From Notospermus geniculatus (Eukaryota; Nemertea; Pilidiophora; Heteronemertea; Lineidae), in the NCBI GenBank assembly GCA_002633025.1, contig NMRB01000137.1, positions 464,744-528,743 on the forward strand: 64,000 nucleotides of DNA, written 5' to 3'. Within the stretch, counting starts at the first letter, position 1, and the number at the start of each line of letters is the position of its first letter. Shown one piece after another: positions 1-10,197 of the stretch. The notes beneath the pieces were generated by a model that saw nothing but the letters and a program-made list of their open reading frames with translations, had not been told where the DNA came from and did not search any database. The position numbers were made by a program, and so were the translations under genes.

Positions 1-225
1 TTTAAAAAGTCGTATTGCGAGTTTAAAAAGTCGTATTGCGAGTTTAAAAAGTCGTATTGCGAGTTTAAAAACTCGTATTGCGAGTTTAAAAAGTCGTATT
101 GCGAGTTTAAAAAGTCGTATTGCGAGTTTAAAAAGTCGTATTGCGAGTTTAAAAACTCGTATTGCGAGTTTAAAAAGTCGTATTGCGAGTTTATAAACTC
201 GTATTGCGTGTTTGAAAAAAAACTT
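1..225. repeat. 21-bp minisatellite
   Basis: About ten head-to-tail copies of a 21-bp unit containing GTCGTATTGCGAG, with single-base variants (aaaag versus aaaac, one tataaac). The array runs off the left edge of the window, so its full length is unknown. No coding potential. Confidence 0.95.
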
Positions 226-840
226 TTCATGTCCTTTTACGGCCACCGTAGAGTAGCGGTGCATAGTGTGCGGCTTTAAGAGAGAAGGCTTGTAAAACGT
301 AGGCCTATTCATCTGACAGCTGTCTGAACTAGGTACCCCACAGTGGTGTTTGGGCATCGGCCAAGTATATGTTTGGGGGGGAACGCCATTTATCATAGTG
401 GAAATTTACCGACGTCCCATTTCGCAGTGCTGTTTTAAAGCCTGTCTCGCAGGTCATGATTTTTCTTCCCTTTGAACATGTTTACCAACTCAAATTGAAA
501 GAAATTTTTGTGTCGAAATCTGGGCCTCACTCAATAAAGTGTCTTGAACAATCATGCGGTAACAGGCTCACACAGGATATAATAGTTTTCTACCGGGTAT
601 GAATAGAATTTGATGCATTGATCAGCAGGTTTTGGAATGCTTGTCAAGTCGAGATAAAACAATTTTTTCTTCCTTTATTTCACCTCCTATGTAAACGTAC
701 GCCAGCTTACCAACTTGAATATGACATACGTGGCTAGATTTTACGGCTTAAGAAAGCTGATATAATTTTTTCCACGTCGAATGTCTTGCATTGTATTGAT
801 CTCCAACATGTATATGACACATCTGTATTGAATTTTACGG
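226..840. other. No gene recognised
   Basis: Ordinary intergenic-looking sequence without a long reading frame or an obvious repeat boundary. Confidence 0.5.
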
Positions 841-2060
841 CATTTTTAGCTCGCCTGTGGTGAGCTCTTACGATGGTGCAGCGTCCGTCGTTCGTCGTTG
901 TCCGTTAGCAGGGCACGTTTCGTAACCGCTGGGGCCATTGATCTGAAACTTGGTACATACATACCCTAGGTCAGGTGATCCATGACTCCAAGTTTCGCTG
1001 AATCGAGTATTGTCGTGCTGGGTACACCTCATTATTACCCTGGGTATTCTGGGTAATCCTTTTTGTTACCCAGGACGATCCTGGGTATAAATAAGGTACC
1101 TTAACATTACCCAGTTTGAAATCCGTGCCATTTTCCAACTGCACACGNATATTGGATGTCCGATTGGGCCAGAACTTCACATGCAAGGTCATCTGCAGAG
1201 GGCCACATAGCACATTGGAGCGCTTTGGGTCAAGCCGTCCCTGAGTTACAGCACTTTGATGATTTTCGGGTTACGCCACCTGGCGGCTATATTGGATGTC
1301 CGATCAGGCCGAAACTTCACATGCACATAAAGGTCATCTGCAGGGGGCACATAGCAAATTGGAGCACTTTGGGTCAAGTCGTTCCTGAGTTACAGCACTT
1401 TGATGATTTTTGGGTTACGCCACCTGGTGGCCATGTTGGAAGTGAAATCAGGTCGAAATTCGACATGCATGTAAAGGTCATCTAGAGGGACGTAAATGTC
1501 AAATCTGAGCACTCTACGTCAGGTCGTTCCTGAGTACATCTAATAGCAGTTACTTGATTTTCAGGTTACGCCACCTGGCGGCCATATTGGATGTCCAATC
1601 GGGCCGAGTCGAACTTGGTATTTTTAAAGGCACCCCTTCAATGCATGTTTATGCAAGATATGAAGTCGCTTGGTGAAATAATGACAAACTGTGGCAGGTT
1701 CGTCACTTTTGTCGAACTTTGACCTACTGTGACCTTGAAAAGTAGGTCAAATCAAAAACCCGTTATATATGTTATGTATCCTTATTAGATACACCTATGA
1801 TAAAAATTTGGAGAAGATAGTCATTAGTTCAGGAGTTATTGCACTTTTTGTGTTTTCGGTTTCCGCCACCTGGTGGCCAAGCTAAGAGTCGAATCGGACC
1901 GAAACTTGGTGGCATGGGTCATCTGACCTAGGGGTATATATGTACCAAGTTTCAGATCAATAGCTCTGGCGGTTACGAAACGTGTCCTGCTAACGGAACA
2001 CGACGACGGCGGATGACGGACGCTGCACCATTGTAATAGCTCACTCCGGTGAGTTAAAAG
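841..2060. mobile_element. AGCTCACC-ended non-autonomous element, copy 1
   Basis: Both ends carry inverted versions of a TTTTAGCTC(A/G)CC...GTGAGC terminus followed by GTCGTC-rich DNA and a segment reading GTTTCGTAACCGCTGG. The interior is built from repeated blocks with CCACCTGGCGGCCATATTGG and AAAGGTCATCTGCAGGG. The same family recurs at 2521-2780, 44050-44290, 47747-49052 and 58828-59750. Reading frames here (for example 1156-1485) simply translate the repeats. One N at 1148 suggests an assembly join. Superfamily not determined. Confidence 0.7.
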
Positions 2061-2124
2061 GGCAATAACTCCTGAACTAATGACTGAATCATCTCCAAAT
2101 TTTTGTCATGGGTGTATCTAATGA

Positions 2125-2270
2125 GCCAAGGTACAGAAAAGCACAAAATTGACACACAAAATGATATTAAACAAGAAGTCAATCTCCAGAATTCACGAAT
2201 TTTCGACCCCAACCGGGGTCTTTTTCAAGTGGAACTTTACAATCTGAAACTCTAGAAAAGACTGAGCTGA
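2125..2270 (+). repeat. GACCCC-hairpin/GAAA dispersed repeat, copy 1
   Basis: Contains a hairpin whose stem is GACCCC/GGGGTC, flanked by TTTTC on one side and TTTTTCAAGTGGAAC on the other. On the opposite strand this reads stem followed by GAAA. Further copies lie at 25137-25380 (two, head to head), 38910-39000 and 40894-40997. It resembles tails of Penelope-like retroelements, but I cannot prove that. Downstream to about 2520 nothing else was recognised. Confidence 0.6.
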
Positions 2271-2520
2271 AACCCGAAGGCAGGACTACATAACCTGTGT
2301 AGACAGGACAAACAAGCAATTAAGGAAAGAATAGCGACCAAGCCCCACGGGTGGCCGCTGGACAATCAAGGAGAAACTAATTTAGCTGAAAGACAAGGGT
2401 TGAATAACTGCAGGGTTGCTCAGCCTGACCACAAGCAGAGTGTAAGCAACTGGCGCAGGGCTTCATTTGGCTGAAAGAAAGTTTATAAATTAATAAATAC
2501 ATAACAAGCACAAGCACAGG

Positions 2521-2780
2521 TGTATCTAATGAGGATACATAATATATGTAACGGGTTTTTGATTTGACCTACTTTTCAAGGTCACAGAGGTCAAAGTTCA
2601 GATTTTGCCTTTTGGTGGCACATTTCATAACCGCTGGGACTATTGACCTGAAACTTGGTATATTTATACCCTTATGTCATATGACCTACGACACCAAGTT
2701 TCAGTCCGATTCGATTCTTGGCTTGGCCACCAGGTGGCCAAAACACAAAAAGTGCAATAACTCCTGAACTAACAAGAAAA
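2521..2780 (+). repeat. Partial AGCTCACC-family copy
   Basis: Matches the interior of the family at 58960-59180, including the segment around CATAATATATGTAACGGG and TTGGCTTGGCCACCAGGTGG. Both termini are missing. Confidence 0.65.
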
Positions 2781-2979
2781 GGACATCGGAGCGATGTCTA
2801 TGGTTTCCGATGATAAGTTTACTACTCTAGAGCTAGTTATCTGTGACCTTGACCTCTGACCTTGAGAAGTATTGTATAACTGGGACAGGATCCCTGATTA
2901 AACCTATCGGGGATGGTAAATTCAGGCTTCTAATGATCATAGATATCTTAGACCTAGAGGAATAGATAGAACAAAAGGA

Positions 2980-3285
2980 ATGATAGAAGGTGATAAACCA
3001 ATCAATTTAAAACCTTTTGATTATTTCGTTGTTCATTGTGACATACTTAATACAGAATATACACTTGAAAATGGCAAAAGAAGTGATATATTAGCCAGAT
3101 TACCAATTAAAGAATGTGATTTTGGAGAAATGTTACAATACAACTTAACAGGGTCAAGGACGTCACAGCCTTGCAAGGAAAGATTTAGCAAATTAAGGCT
3201 TTGGATCACCGATGAAAAAAATAAAAAAATAAAATTTAATGGAGCGGATGTTCAGTACTCAGTCATGATAAATCAATCGTCATAA
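2980..3285 (+). pseudogene. Copy of repeated C-terminal domain (paralogue of the 4836-5816 product)
   Basis: 101 residues. They align by eye with the last ~100 residues of the 4836-5816 protein: aromatic-Val pair, a Leu-Asn...Tyr-Thr-Leu segment, SDIL..P, then (I/L)xITDxNxKxxxF(N/R)G. The frame stays open upstream for about a dozen codons, but no TAAATG start is present, so this is probably the 3' remnant of a gene whose 5' part was lost at the left edge of the element. A second, shorter copy of the same tail lies at about 3441-3607. Function unknown; a terminal domain of a virion protein is an inference only. Confidence 0.6.
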
Positions 3286-3299
3286 ATTTTGAAAATTAA

Positions 3300-3512
3300 A
3301 TGAGTAGATATTGGGGTTATTCAAAGAGACCGAAGAATTGGCAAAAAGTACTGGAAGAGACGAACATTGTAACTGAACCACAGAGTGGCGAAACGCGATC
3401 ACTTATTCAATCCGAGCCGCCTGCAGTTCAGACAGTGACTTCGGAGAAATGCTTTATTACAGCTCATCAAATATTAGAGAAAGACCTTGTAAAGATAGAT
3501 TTAACAAATTAA
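3300..3512 (+). pseudogene. Truncated 'MSRY' gene fused to an out-of-frame tail-domain copy
   Basis: Starts at a TAAATG site (3297-3302). Its first ~22 residues are nearly the same as those of the gene at 3625 (MSRYxGYSKRPKNW). After about residue 45 the DNA from 3441 to 3607 is a second copy of the repeated C-terminal domain, read in another frame and ending with a TAA. The gene therefore looks like the product of an unequal recombination between neighbouring repeated genes. The linker contains the EPQSG motif noted in the findings. No known family recognised. Confidence 0.55.
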
Positions 3513-3624
3513 GACTTTGGATAACTGATAAAAAAAACAAAAAAGTAAATTTTAATGGAGCTGATGTACAATATGAATTACTAATCAGCTTTGCTACACT
3601 ACGTTAATAAAATTTTCCACATAA

Positions 3625-4101
3625 ATGAGTAGATATTTGGGTTATTCAAAGAGACCAAAGAATTGGAAAAAAATACTAGATGAATCAAATCTTGTAATTG
3701 AAAGTGAATTACTTATTAAACCAATACAAAATACACCAGATTTACCAGAACCTAAACTAATTGATGTAGAATTTCGAGGTAGCCGTGTTGATCAAGAAGA
3801 TTGAAATCAGGAAAAAGTACATAATAACACCATTTTTTGTAGATCAACTTGAGTATATTGGGACGAGCTTTCGACACTACCGTGCCTTCATCAGGACCTG
3901 ATGAAGGCACGGTAGTGTCGAAAGCTCGTCCCATACTCAAGTTGATCTACAAAAAATGGTGTTATTATGTACTTTAAACTAATTGATGGTGAATGGGTTA
4001 TTCCTGAGATTGAACAACCTAAACATAAACTACCTAAACCTAAATTACAACCAATTAAACTACAACATGTTAAACTACCAGACTCTACTATTTCATACTA
4101 A
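3625..4101 (+). pseudogene. 'MSRY' gene broken by a nonsense codon and a foldback insertion
   Basis: Starts at TAAATG (3622-3627). Its N-terminus is nearly the same as that of the 3300 gene. The frame stops at a TGA (3802-3804), and a 162-bp palindrome (3814-3975) follows at once. On its far side, coding-looking sequence resumes, rich in Pro-Lys-Leu repeats, and runs to TAA at 4099-4101, just before the next TAAATG. I read this as one short gene interrupted by the insertion. Function unknown; the Pro/Lys-rich tail looks disordered. Confidence 0.55.
3814..3975. repeat. 162-bp near-perfect palindrome (foldback element)
   Basis: The two arms of about 80 nt are perfect inverted copies around a single central A (3896), except for three extra bases in the left arm near 3855. 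At the centre each strand reads CTGATGA (3898-3904 on plus), a 5-bp stem closed by GGTA, then GAAA (3920-3923) and GTC (3928-3930), as in a hammerhead ribozyme core. It is inserted in the 3625 gene. Confidence 0.85.
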
Positions 4102-4104
4102 TAA

Positions 4105-4734
4105 ATGAGTGAAACCACAGATAAACCAGGAACTGGCCAATCAGAAACTCAACCTTTAACCCATCAGGATCCAATGCAGTTTAGATTACATCATATTTCA
4201 GAAATAAAAAGGTTCTTTGAGGGAGAGATAGAATTTAGAAGAACTATATATTCAAAATACATGAAAGCATTTAATGTTATGACGGGGTTCAATCATTTCT
4301 TGAACTTATCAAGTATTGCTGCTGGTTCAGTTGGAGTAAGTGCATTAGCCGGTGTAATTACAGCACCAGTTGGATTTGCATTAGGCGGAGTAACAATTGC
4401 ATCTGCATTAATATCTTCAGGTTTAAGTTGGAAAAAGAAGAATATTCAACATAAAATTGAAAAACATGAAAAGATAGGAATGATAGATATTTCAAAGTTA
4501 AATACAATTAATAACTTTCTTTTATGCTTTATCAGATTCGCAAATAACACAAGAAGAGTTTGCATTGATTGTTAGTGAAAAGGAGAAATATATTGTGTTA
4601 AAAAATGCTATAAGAAAAAAAAGCAAAGAGAAACAAATCAAAATGTTGATGTGGAAGCACTTAAAAAGACTTTTTTAGAAGAAGGAAAGAAACTAGCTCA
4701 AAACGAAATGATAGAAAAATTGAAAACCCAGTAA
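4105..4734 (+). pseudogene. Polinton-associated conserved protein with hydrophobic hairpin, frameshifted
   Basis: Starts at TAAATG (4102-4107), directly after the preceding stop. Residues ~30-60 are charged and helical and contain RRTIYSKYMKAFNV. Residues ~68-110 form a Gly/Ala-rich hydrophobic hairpin, followed by a Lys-rich stretch and KLNTI. I recall proteins with this layout from Polinton-like loci of cnidarians and other invertebrates, function unknown, possibly membrane-active. Near 4525 the family-like sequence (LSDSQIT..EF) moves to another frame, and a second shift near 4640 leads to a tail ending at TAA 4732-4734. Broken copy. Confidence 0.6.
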
Positions 4735-4835
4735 ATACAATAGTGACCCAACACGAAGTGACCCATCATATCTATAATTATTATTATTACCCAAATTCAA
4801 TCATACCATCAGCTCCACCGAATTATCATTAATAA

Positions 4836-5816
4836 ATGGAAATAGATTATTTTATTGATGAATCAGAATGTAATGAGGCTATATTTGATATTTATTTGGA
4901 GCATTATCACTTCATTAAATCAATTACTTTAAAAAGTATAACATTTTATAATTCTTGGTGGACAGGTGACTTTTTACCGCGAGATATAAAGATATTTCAT
5001 CTTTTAACATCTAAAGAATGGGACCAAAAAGGTGTAGTTACAGATGTTGAACAAGTTTGTGATAAAGAATATACTTTATCAATCCGCAAAGATAGATGTG
5101 TAGAATATGTGGAAAATAATATTAATTATTATGATATGCACAAAAGTGATAATAAAGAATACCGTTTCCCGTTTAATAAACACTTTAGTTTAAGGGAGTT
5201 CTGTGATGAGTGGCAAAGGATAATCAAAAAGGGTGAAATAAATCATGTAAACTTTGATTGTGATAATAACAACTATATTATCATTGAGTTAACAAGAGAT
5301 GATGCTTTTGGTTTTGATATGACAATTAGAACTTTAGAGATAGATGAAATTGAGAACATAAAAATCCAGGAATCTATAGACGGTAAAAAAGATCTGCGGT
5401 TCAACTTTAGAGAAACCAAATATAATAAAACAGTAGAACATTTAGTAGAAGTAGTTAATAAATGGTTTGGGTTCAAACAGGAAACATTTACCAAAAAAGG
5501 TAAGTATTATTCAATGAAACCATTACCATTTTATGTTACTAATTTATTTCTAAGATGCAATTTAATCAATAAACAATATACTCTTCATAATAATAAATAT
5601 TCAGATATATTATGTTCAATACCGGTTGATGATGGAGATCAGATTAAACTTCAAAAGTTTAACCCAAATATTTGTACCAGAAGAGTAGAAAGAATGACTA
5701 ATCATTTAAAGTTTCAAATAACAGATAAAAATGGAAAAGTAGTAAACTTTAGAGGAAGTCAAATAATGATTCATTTTACTCTTGATACTAATCAGTTGGA
5801 ACTTCCACCAATATAA
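4836..5816 (+). CDS. Candidate virion (minor capsid/vertex-like) protein, intact
   Basis: 326 residues, start at TAAATG (4833-4838); ends 6 bp before the next gene. No signal peptide or membrane segment; aromatic-rich and predicted mostly beta. The last ~100 residues hold the domain also present at 2980-3285 and 3441-3607 (SDIL..P, then FQITDxNGKxVxFRG and a short hydrophobic strand). That strand-DxxG-strand ending reminds me of uncharacterised Polinton proteins next to capsid genes. Position among structural genes suggests a penton/minor capsid or spike role, but this is inference and no jelly-roll was demonstrated. It is one of the few long frames of the element without a lesion. Confidence 0.55.
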   Translation: MEIDYFIDESECNEAIFDIYLEHYHFIKSITLKSITFYNSWWTGDFLPRDIKIFHLLTSKEWDQKGVVTDVEQVCDKEYTLSIRKDRCVEYVENNINYYDMHKSDNKEYRFPFNKHFSLREFCDEWQRIIKKGEINHVNFDCDNNNYIIIELTRDDAFGFDMTIRTLEIDEIENIKIQESIDGKKDLRFNFRETKYNKTVEHLVEVVNKWFGFKQETFTKKGKYYSMKPLPFYVTNLFLRCNLINKQYTLHNNKYSDILCSIPVDDGDQIKLQKFNPNICTRRVERMTNHLKFQITDKNGKVVNFRGSQIMIHFTLDTNQLELPPI

Positions 5817-5822
5817 ATAGTA

Positions 5823-7088
5823 ATGGGGCAAACATTAAACTCATTGGATATTTTTGTTAGTGAAACTCAAGACGGAGTCACCTCACACTTTGAAGTTAAA
5901 CTTCTTGACCCATCAATTGGTTATGGATTAACATTTTACACAGAAACATCAGTTGATAAATGGTTAGCAAAATGTAACATGTCTTATTATCAAAATCAAC
6001 TCAATTTTGCAGTTTATTGTGCTAGTACTTTATGTGGTTTACCAGATTTGGGTAAAATAAAAGAACCTCTAATTAATTCAGTTTATCATTTTCATTTCTA
6101 TTATCAGGTGCGAAAAATTTTAAAACAATTACAAGTTCCATTACCTACAGATCCAGCTTTTAAACCATTAGATAATAATATCAATAAAACTATGTTCACT
6201 AGATTGTGTAATGAATTTGGAGTTTCACCAACTACTGACTTTAGAACAAAACGAGGTGACAATTATGGTTTGGGTACTATAATTATGGATGGTTCACCAA
6301 TATCTGGTAATGGGTTTATAAATCATAGAAAACACTTTGCTTTACCCGATAAACATTATACATTTGCACAATCTCTACATATTGCTAAAATACAAAAGAT
6401 AAAACAAGGTGATGATGGATGGAAATATTTTATACACCCGAAAGATAAATTACCACATAGTGGCCTTACATCAGCTGGAATTCAAAGAATGAATGATTCA
6501 ATCAGAACATATGTTTATTGTATTCTAGGAGCACAAGCTGAAACTAGAACTGCTATAGTTGGAAGTTATGGAACTGAATTAGATGCTCAAAAACAATTTC
6601 TTAAACTATTGAATGATTCTATCGATAAACATACAGATGTTTCAACTTCTATTGAAAGATATCAAAAAGCAATAACTGATACTCATGTTAGATTAGATTA
6701 TGTTATTGGTCCAGGGCTTTATATAATAGGCTCAGATATGGTTTTAAAAGTTGGTAATATAGAAAATTATAACAATAATATCCAAATAGCAACTCAAAAC
6801 ATGAAAACTGGGAGAAATAATATAAATAATGAAAAAAGAAGATTACCTCAACTAATGGAAGGTTCACCAGTTAAAACATTTAGAACTAAAGTTAAAACCG
6901 AACCAGATAAAACTATAAGCCCAAAACCAGATAAAACTACACAAAGTCATATTATAGAACCAAACGAAGTCCACTCAGATGAAGACAAAGTCACCTCAGA
7001 TCACTCAGATAAAACTCACTCAGATATAAAGTTCGTCTTATATGGTATTACTGGTACATTAGTGGGTACAGCATTACTTTTACGTTAA
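5823..7088 (+). CDS. Polinton-associated conserved protein with C-terminal membrane anchor, intact
   Basis: 421 residues; the start lacks the TAAATG hexamer (local sequence TAGTAATGG). Residues ~1-330 form a globular part with conserved-looking blocks: QLNFAVYCAS near 58, RTYVYCILGAQAETRT near 230, DAQKQFL near 250, and GPGLYIIGSD with YNNxIQIAT near 300-325. I recall these blocks from uncharacterised proteins in Polinton-type loci of other invertebrates. Residues ~340-400 are disordered, with Pro-Asp-Lys and Ser-Asp repeats. A hydrophobic C-terminal helix (~402-420) may be a tail anchor. A structural role is inferred from position. Confidence 0.6.
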   Translation: MGQTLNSLDIFVSETQDGVTSHFEVKLLDPSIGYGLTFYTETSVDKWLAKCNMSYYQNQLNFAVYCASTLCGLPDLGKIKEPLINSVYHFHFYYQVRKILKQLQVPLPTDPAFKPLDNNINKTMFTRLCNEFGVSPTTDFRTKRGDNYGLGTIIMDGSPISGNGFINHRKHFALPDKHYTFAQSLHIAKIQKIKQGDDGWKYFIHPKDKLPHSGLTSAGIQRMNDSIRTYVYCILGAQAETRTAIVGSYGTELDAQKQFLKLLNDSIDKHTDVSTSIERYQKAITDTHVRLDYVIGPGLYIIGSDMVLKVGNIENYNNNIQIATQNMKTGRNNINNEKRRLPQLMEGSPVKTFRTKVKTEPDKTISPKPDKTTQSHIIEPNEVHSDEDKVTSDHSDKTHSDIKFVLYGITGTLVGTALLLR

Positions 7089-7092
7089 ATAA

Positions 7093-8625
7093 ATGGCTGA
7101 AGGAGGAACTGTAGATTTTGATAAGTATTTTCCAAAGCTTGATATTAGTAGAATTTCAAATGAACCATTACCAGGTGAAACTGAAACAACGTTTATTGAC
7201 GATAGAGGCGCTCAATATAACACTGGTGGTAATTTAACTGATACATCTATACTTGAACCACCTAGAGCAATGGATCCTGTATTAGAGAAACAAAAAATAC
7301 AATACACCGAAAATGAACAAAAGTTAGAAAAAGCAATCAAAAATACAAACTGGGGGTATACAAAAATGGGTTTAAAACTGTTATCTACAAGATTAATTGT
7401 ATATGGGGGTAATTTATATTATTTACCAGAAACAAGTGATATTTATAACAGTTTTAAAGATTCTAAAAAAGAATAACTACGGAAGGATGGGTTACTTATT
7501 GAAAGTAAAGATAGTGCTGGTAATATATTAGGTTATTCTTTACGCTTAACCCAAAAAGTTGGCGCTAAATTATATTCTGAGGGTAGTATGAAATACGGGA
7601 AGATATTTATTGAAGAATTCAAAGATATTCTTAATACACCAGAGTCTGGCCAACCAGATGAACAACCGAAACAAAAACCAATCATACAACCAGCTAGATT
7701 ACAACTGCCAACTGAGCAAACCGAAATGCAACCAGTGAGTAAAATTCAACCACAAAAAGCTACCGATGAATCATTTGAAAAATTTATGGGTACTATTAAT
7801 GTCCCAGATATTAATAAACTTATTGATACACCTGAAGAGCAATTAAGAACATTAGGTTTCACAGATAATGCTCTAAGAGAATTAAGAGGTTTAAAACAAG
7901 CAGGTGATGATTTAGCCGCTGTTAAACGTAATAAAGATATGCAGATAGAAGAATTAGAGAAGAAGAATCAAGAACTAGGTAAGAAAGTGAATGATTTAGT
8001 AGCAGAATATATTAACTCTACTGCATTAGATGTTGCTGATAAAGATGAATTAGAAAAAGAGATCGGCGAATTGAAAAAAGAAAAAGAAGAAGTAGTTAAG
8101 AAATTGGTAATGGAAAGAAAGAAGGTGTTTGAATTAAGAAATGAACAAGAATCTCAAACAGATAGGTTAAAAGGATTATTTAGAGATGTCTTAAAAAATC
8201 CTGAGTCTGAAATACCACTAAAAGATAGAATTAAGTTGCTCTTTAAAATTGAAGGTTTAACAGTTGGCGCAATTATAGCTGCAATTGTTATGACATTCAC
8301 AACTTTAGGTTTAACCATCAGTAATAGTCTTAAAGGCCCATCAAAATCCCCAGATAAACCCCCAGATAAACCACCACCAGATATTCCTAATAAAATTAAA
8401 GAAGGATTAAAGAAGTTTGCAGGGTGGTTAAAAGAATTAGCAAAGAAATCACTTTCAGCTTTACCAGCATTAATCGGGCAAATAGTTTCATTTATCTTTA
8501 AGTCTGCTGGTGCTGTTATTGGATTTTTAGCAGAACATTTAGTTATACTCGTTATTATTATTGTTAGTTCTATAGTGTATGGGCTTATAAAAGGTGTTAA
8601 TTATATCAAAAATAACGCTAAATAA
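7093..8625 (+). pseudogene. Coiled-coil membrane protein with in-frame stop
   Basis: Starts at TAAATG (7090-7095) and ends with TAA directly abutting the capsid start. TAA at 7474-7476 interrupts a single frame: the frame of 7093-7473 and that of 7588-8625 are the same and open between. The part after the stop has a Gln/Pro-rich region, a long Lys/Glu coiled coil (roughly residues 110-190 counted from the Met at 7588), a hydrophobic helix, a PDKPPDKPP linker and one or two further hydrophobic helices at the C-terminus. This order fits a virion or membrane-remodelling protein, but no family was recognised. Confidence 0.6.
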
Positions 8626-8628
8626 ATG
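8623..8628 (+). promoter_or_regulatory. TAAATG initiator hexamer (capsid gene example)
   Basis: The stop of the upstream gene and the start codon of the capsid gene form TAAATG. The same hexamer sits at the start of most genes in the element (see findings). It resembles the late-gene TAAAT(G) element of poxviruses; function here is inferred. Confidence 0.5.
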
Positions 8629-9884
8629 GCAACAGGAAAGATACTAAATACGGATAGGAATCTTAGAATTGGATTAGGTTTAAAAGCTGAAAGACAGCAT
8701 CATGTATTATTACTAATAATCCATCTTCAGCAAATCCAAAAGAAACATTATACATAAGAATACCAAGATTAACAGAAAATACTTTCTTTGTTCCAGAATC
8801 ATTTTATTTATCAGCTGATGTGGAAATTTCAGGTCATGGAAGTAATTATGTTGTTAATAATCTTGGTAGAAATCTTCTCTCAAAGTTAGTTGTAAAATGG
8901 GGGACTGAAGCAATATTTCAACTTGATAATTATAACTTATATACATCTTTTAAAGATTTATGGTTAACTGAAAATGAAAGAGATAATTTAGTATTTCAAG
9001 GAATTCAAGCTAAACAATTAAGACAGTTAAGATCAGGAGTTGCTGAAGCAAATGTACAAGGAGAAACAAATACACAGAAATTACTTAAGAGTGTATTTGA
9101 AAAGAAATACAAAATACCTTTAGATTTTGAATTATTATCAACTCATGCACCATTGTATAAATTTCCGATAAGAGAGGACATTATTTTTGAAATAACTCTA
9201 GCACCAAAAGAAGATATAATTGTTACTGGTACAATAGCAAATATGAATTATAAGTTGGAAAATATATGTTTAGAATATGATACAGTAGCAAATGAAATAT
9301 TGGCTAATCAACTAAGTAATAATTATAATGCAGGATTTTCTATTCTTTACGATTGGGTTGATCACTTTAAAACTGTTAGTGTTGCATCAGCAGATACTTT
9401 AATCAATGAAAATATAAACTTTCCCAGAAGATCAATAAAAGGTGTTCTATTATTATTTATTTCAGATCATACTGATGGGCAAAGAGATTCTGAGAAGTTT
9501 GAGAACCCTGGTATAACTAATGTTAAGATTACAATAGAAGGTATAGCAAATAAAATATTTCCTGAGGGAATGAGAACACTAGATCAGTGGATAGAAATTA
9601 AAAAACACTTTATGAGTGAAATTGTTAAAAAGACAGATGATTGTTATATGGATATAGAAAAGTATTATGGTGATAAAAATCATTATGGTTTATGGATTGA
9701 TCTTAGAACAACTGAAGATAATACTTTACATGGTTCTGGTAAAAAACTTTAAAACACTAAAGATGGTATACAATTAGCAATTACTAAAACATCTGGTAAA
9801 GGGCCTTATAAAATGCATATCTTTATTGTTTCTGATGCACAAGTAAATATAAGTAATCAACAACTTGCGAGTTTACAGCATTAA
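8626..9884 (+). pseudogene. MCP: Major capsid protein (double jelly-roll, Polinton hexon type), broken
   Basis: Starts at TAAATG (8623-8628). The N-terminal segment (NLRIGLGLKAE) is in one frame; between about 8685 and 8715 the coding frame changes, and the main body follows with PESF.L, the block NNLGRNLLSKLVVKWGTE, and DNYNLYTSFKDLWLTENERD. These match my memory of the conserved NNLGRNLV.RLVVKF and EDLFLT..ER blocks of Polinton/adintovirus major capsid proteins. A TAA at 9750-9752 interrupts the body; the same frame continues with SDAQxNI to a final TAA at 9882-9884, a typical hexon end. Two lesions make it non-functional as written. The protein would form the trimeric capsomers. Confidence 0.85.
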
Positions 9885-9933
9885 GTGCCAATAACATTAG
9901 ATGTCCCCACATTAATAATTTCTTACTAAATAA

Positions 9934-10167
9934 ATGGACGCAAACAGAAAGGATTTAGTGAACACTTTATATCAAAGTACTTTATTAGCTGCAACAGCAA
10001 TTGGTTATTCGTACTTAATTAAGAGATTCTTTAGGATTAACATCGGTTCACCAACTCAAGCTGATTTAGAAGAAATTTTAAAACTCGGTGGTATTGTTGC
10101 AATAAGTAATATGACTTTAGATTATTTGTATCAACAGGGAATTATTCCACATAATATTATGAAGTAA
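9934..10167 (+). CDS. Small membrane protein, unknown
   Basis: 77 residues, start at TAAATG (9931-9936). Hydrophobic segments at about residues 13-30 and 50-65 are separated by a basic stretch (KRFFR) and a short acidic helix. Between the capsid gene and the HNH gene. No family recognised; size and hydrophobicity suit a small virion membrane protein. Confidence 0.5.
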   Translation: MDANRKDLVNTLYQSTLLAATAIGYSYLIKRFFRINIGSPTQADLEEILKLGGIVAISNMTLDYLYQQGIIPHNIMK

Positions 10168-10197
10168 CCCTTAATTAAGTAAATTTTTACTAAATAA

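Noticed and set aside
1-225. CRISPR-like regular array
   Set aside because: Units are contiguous without unique spacers and the context is eukaryotic.
1156-1485. 109-residue ORF
   Set aside because: Lies wholly inside the AGCTCACC repeat family and repeats itself at DNA level.
3752-3940. Minus-strand ORF
   Set aside because: Translation of the palindrome arm.
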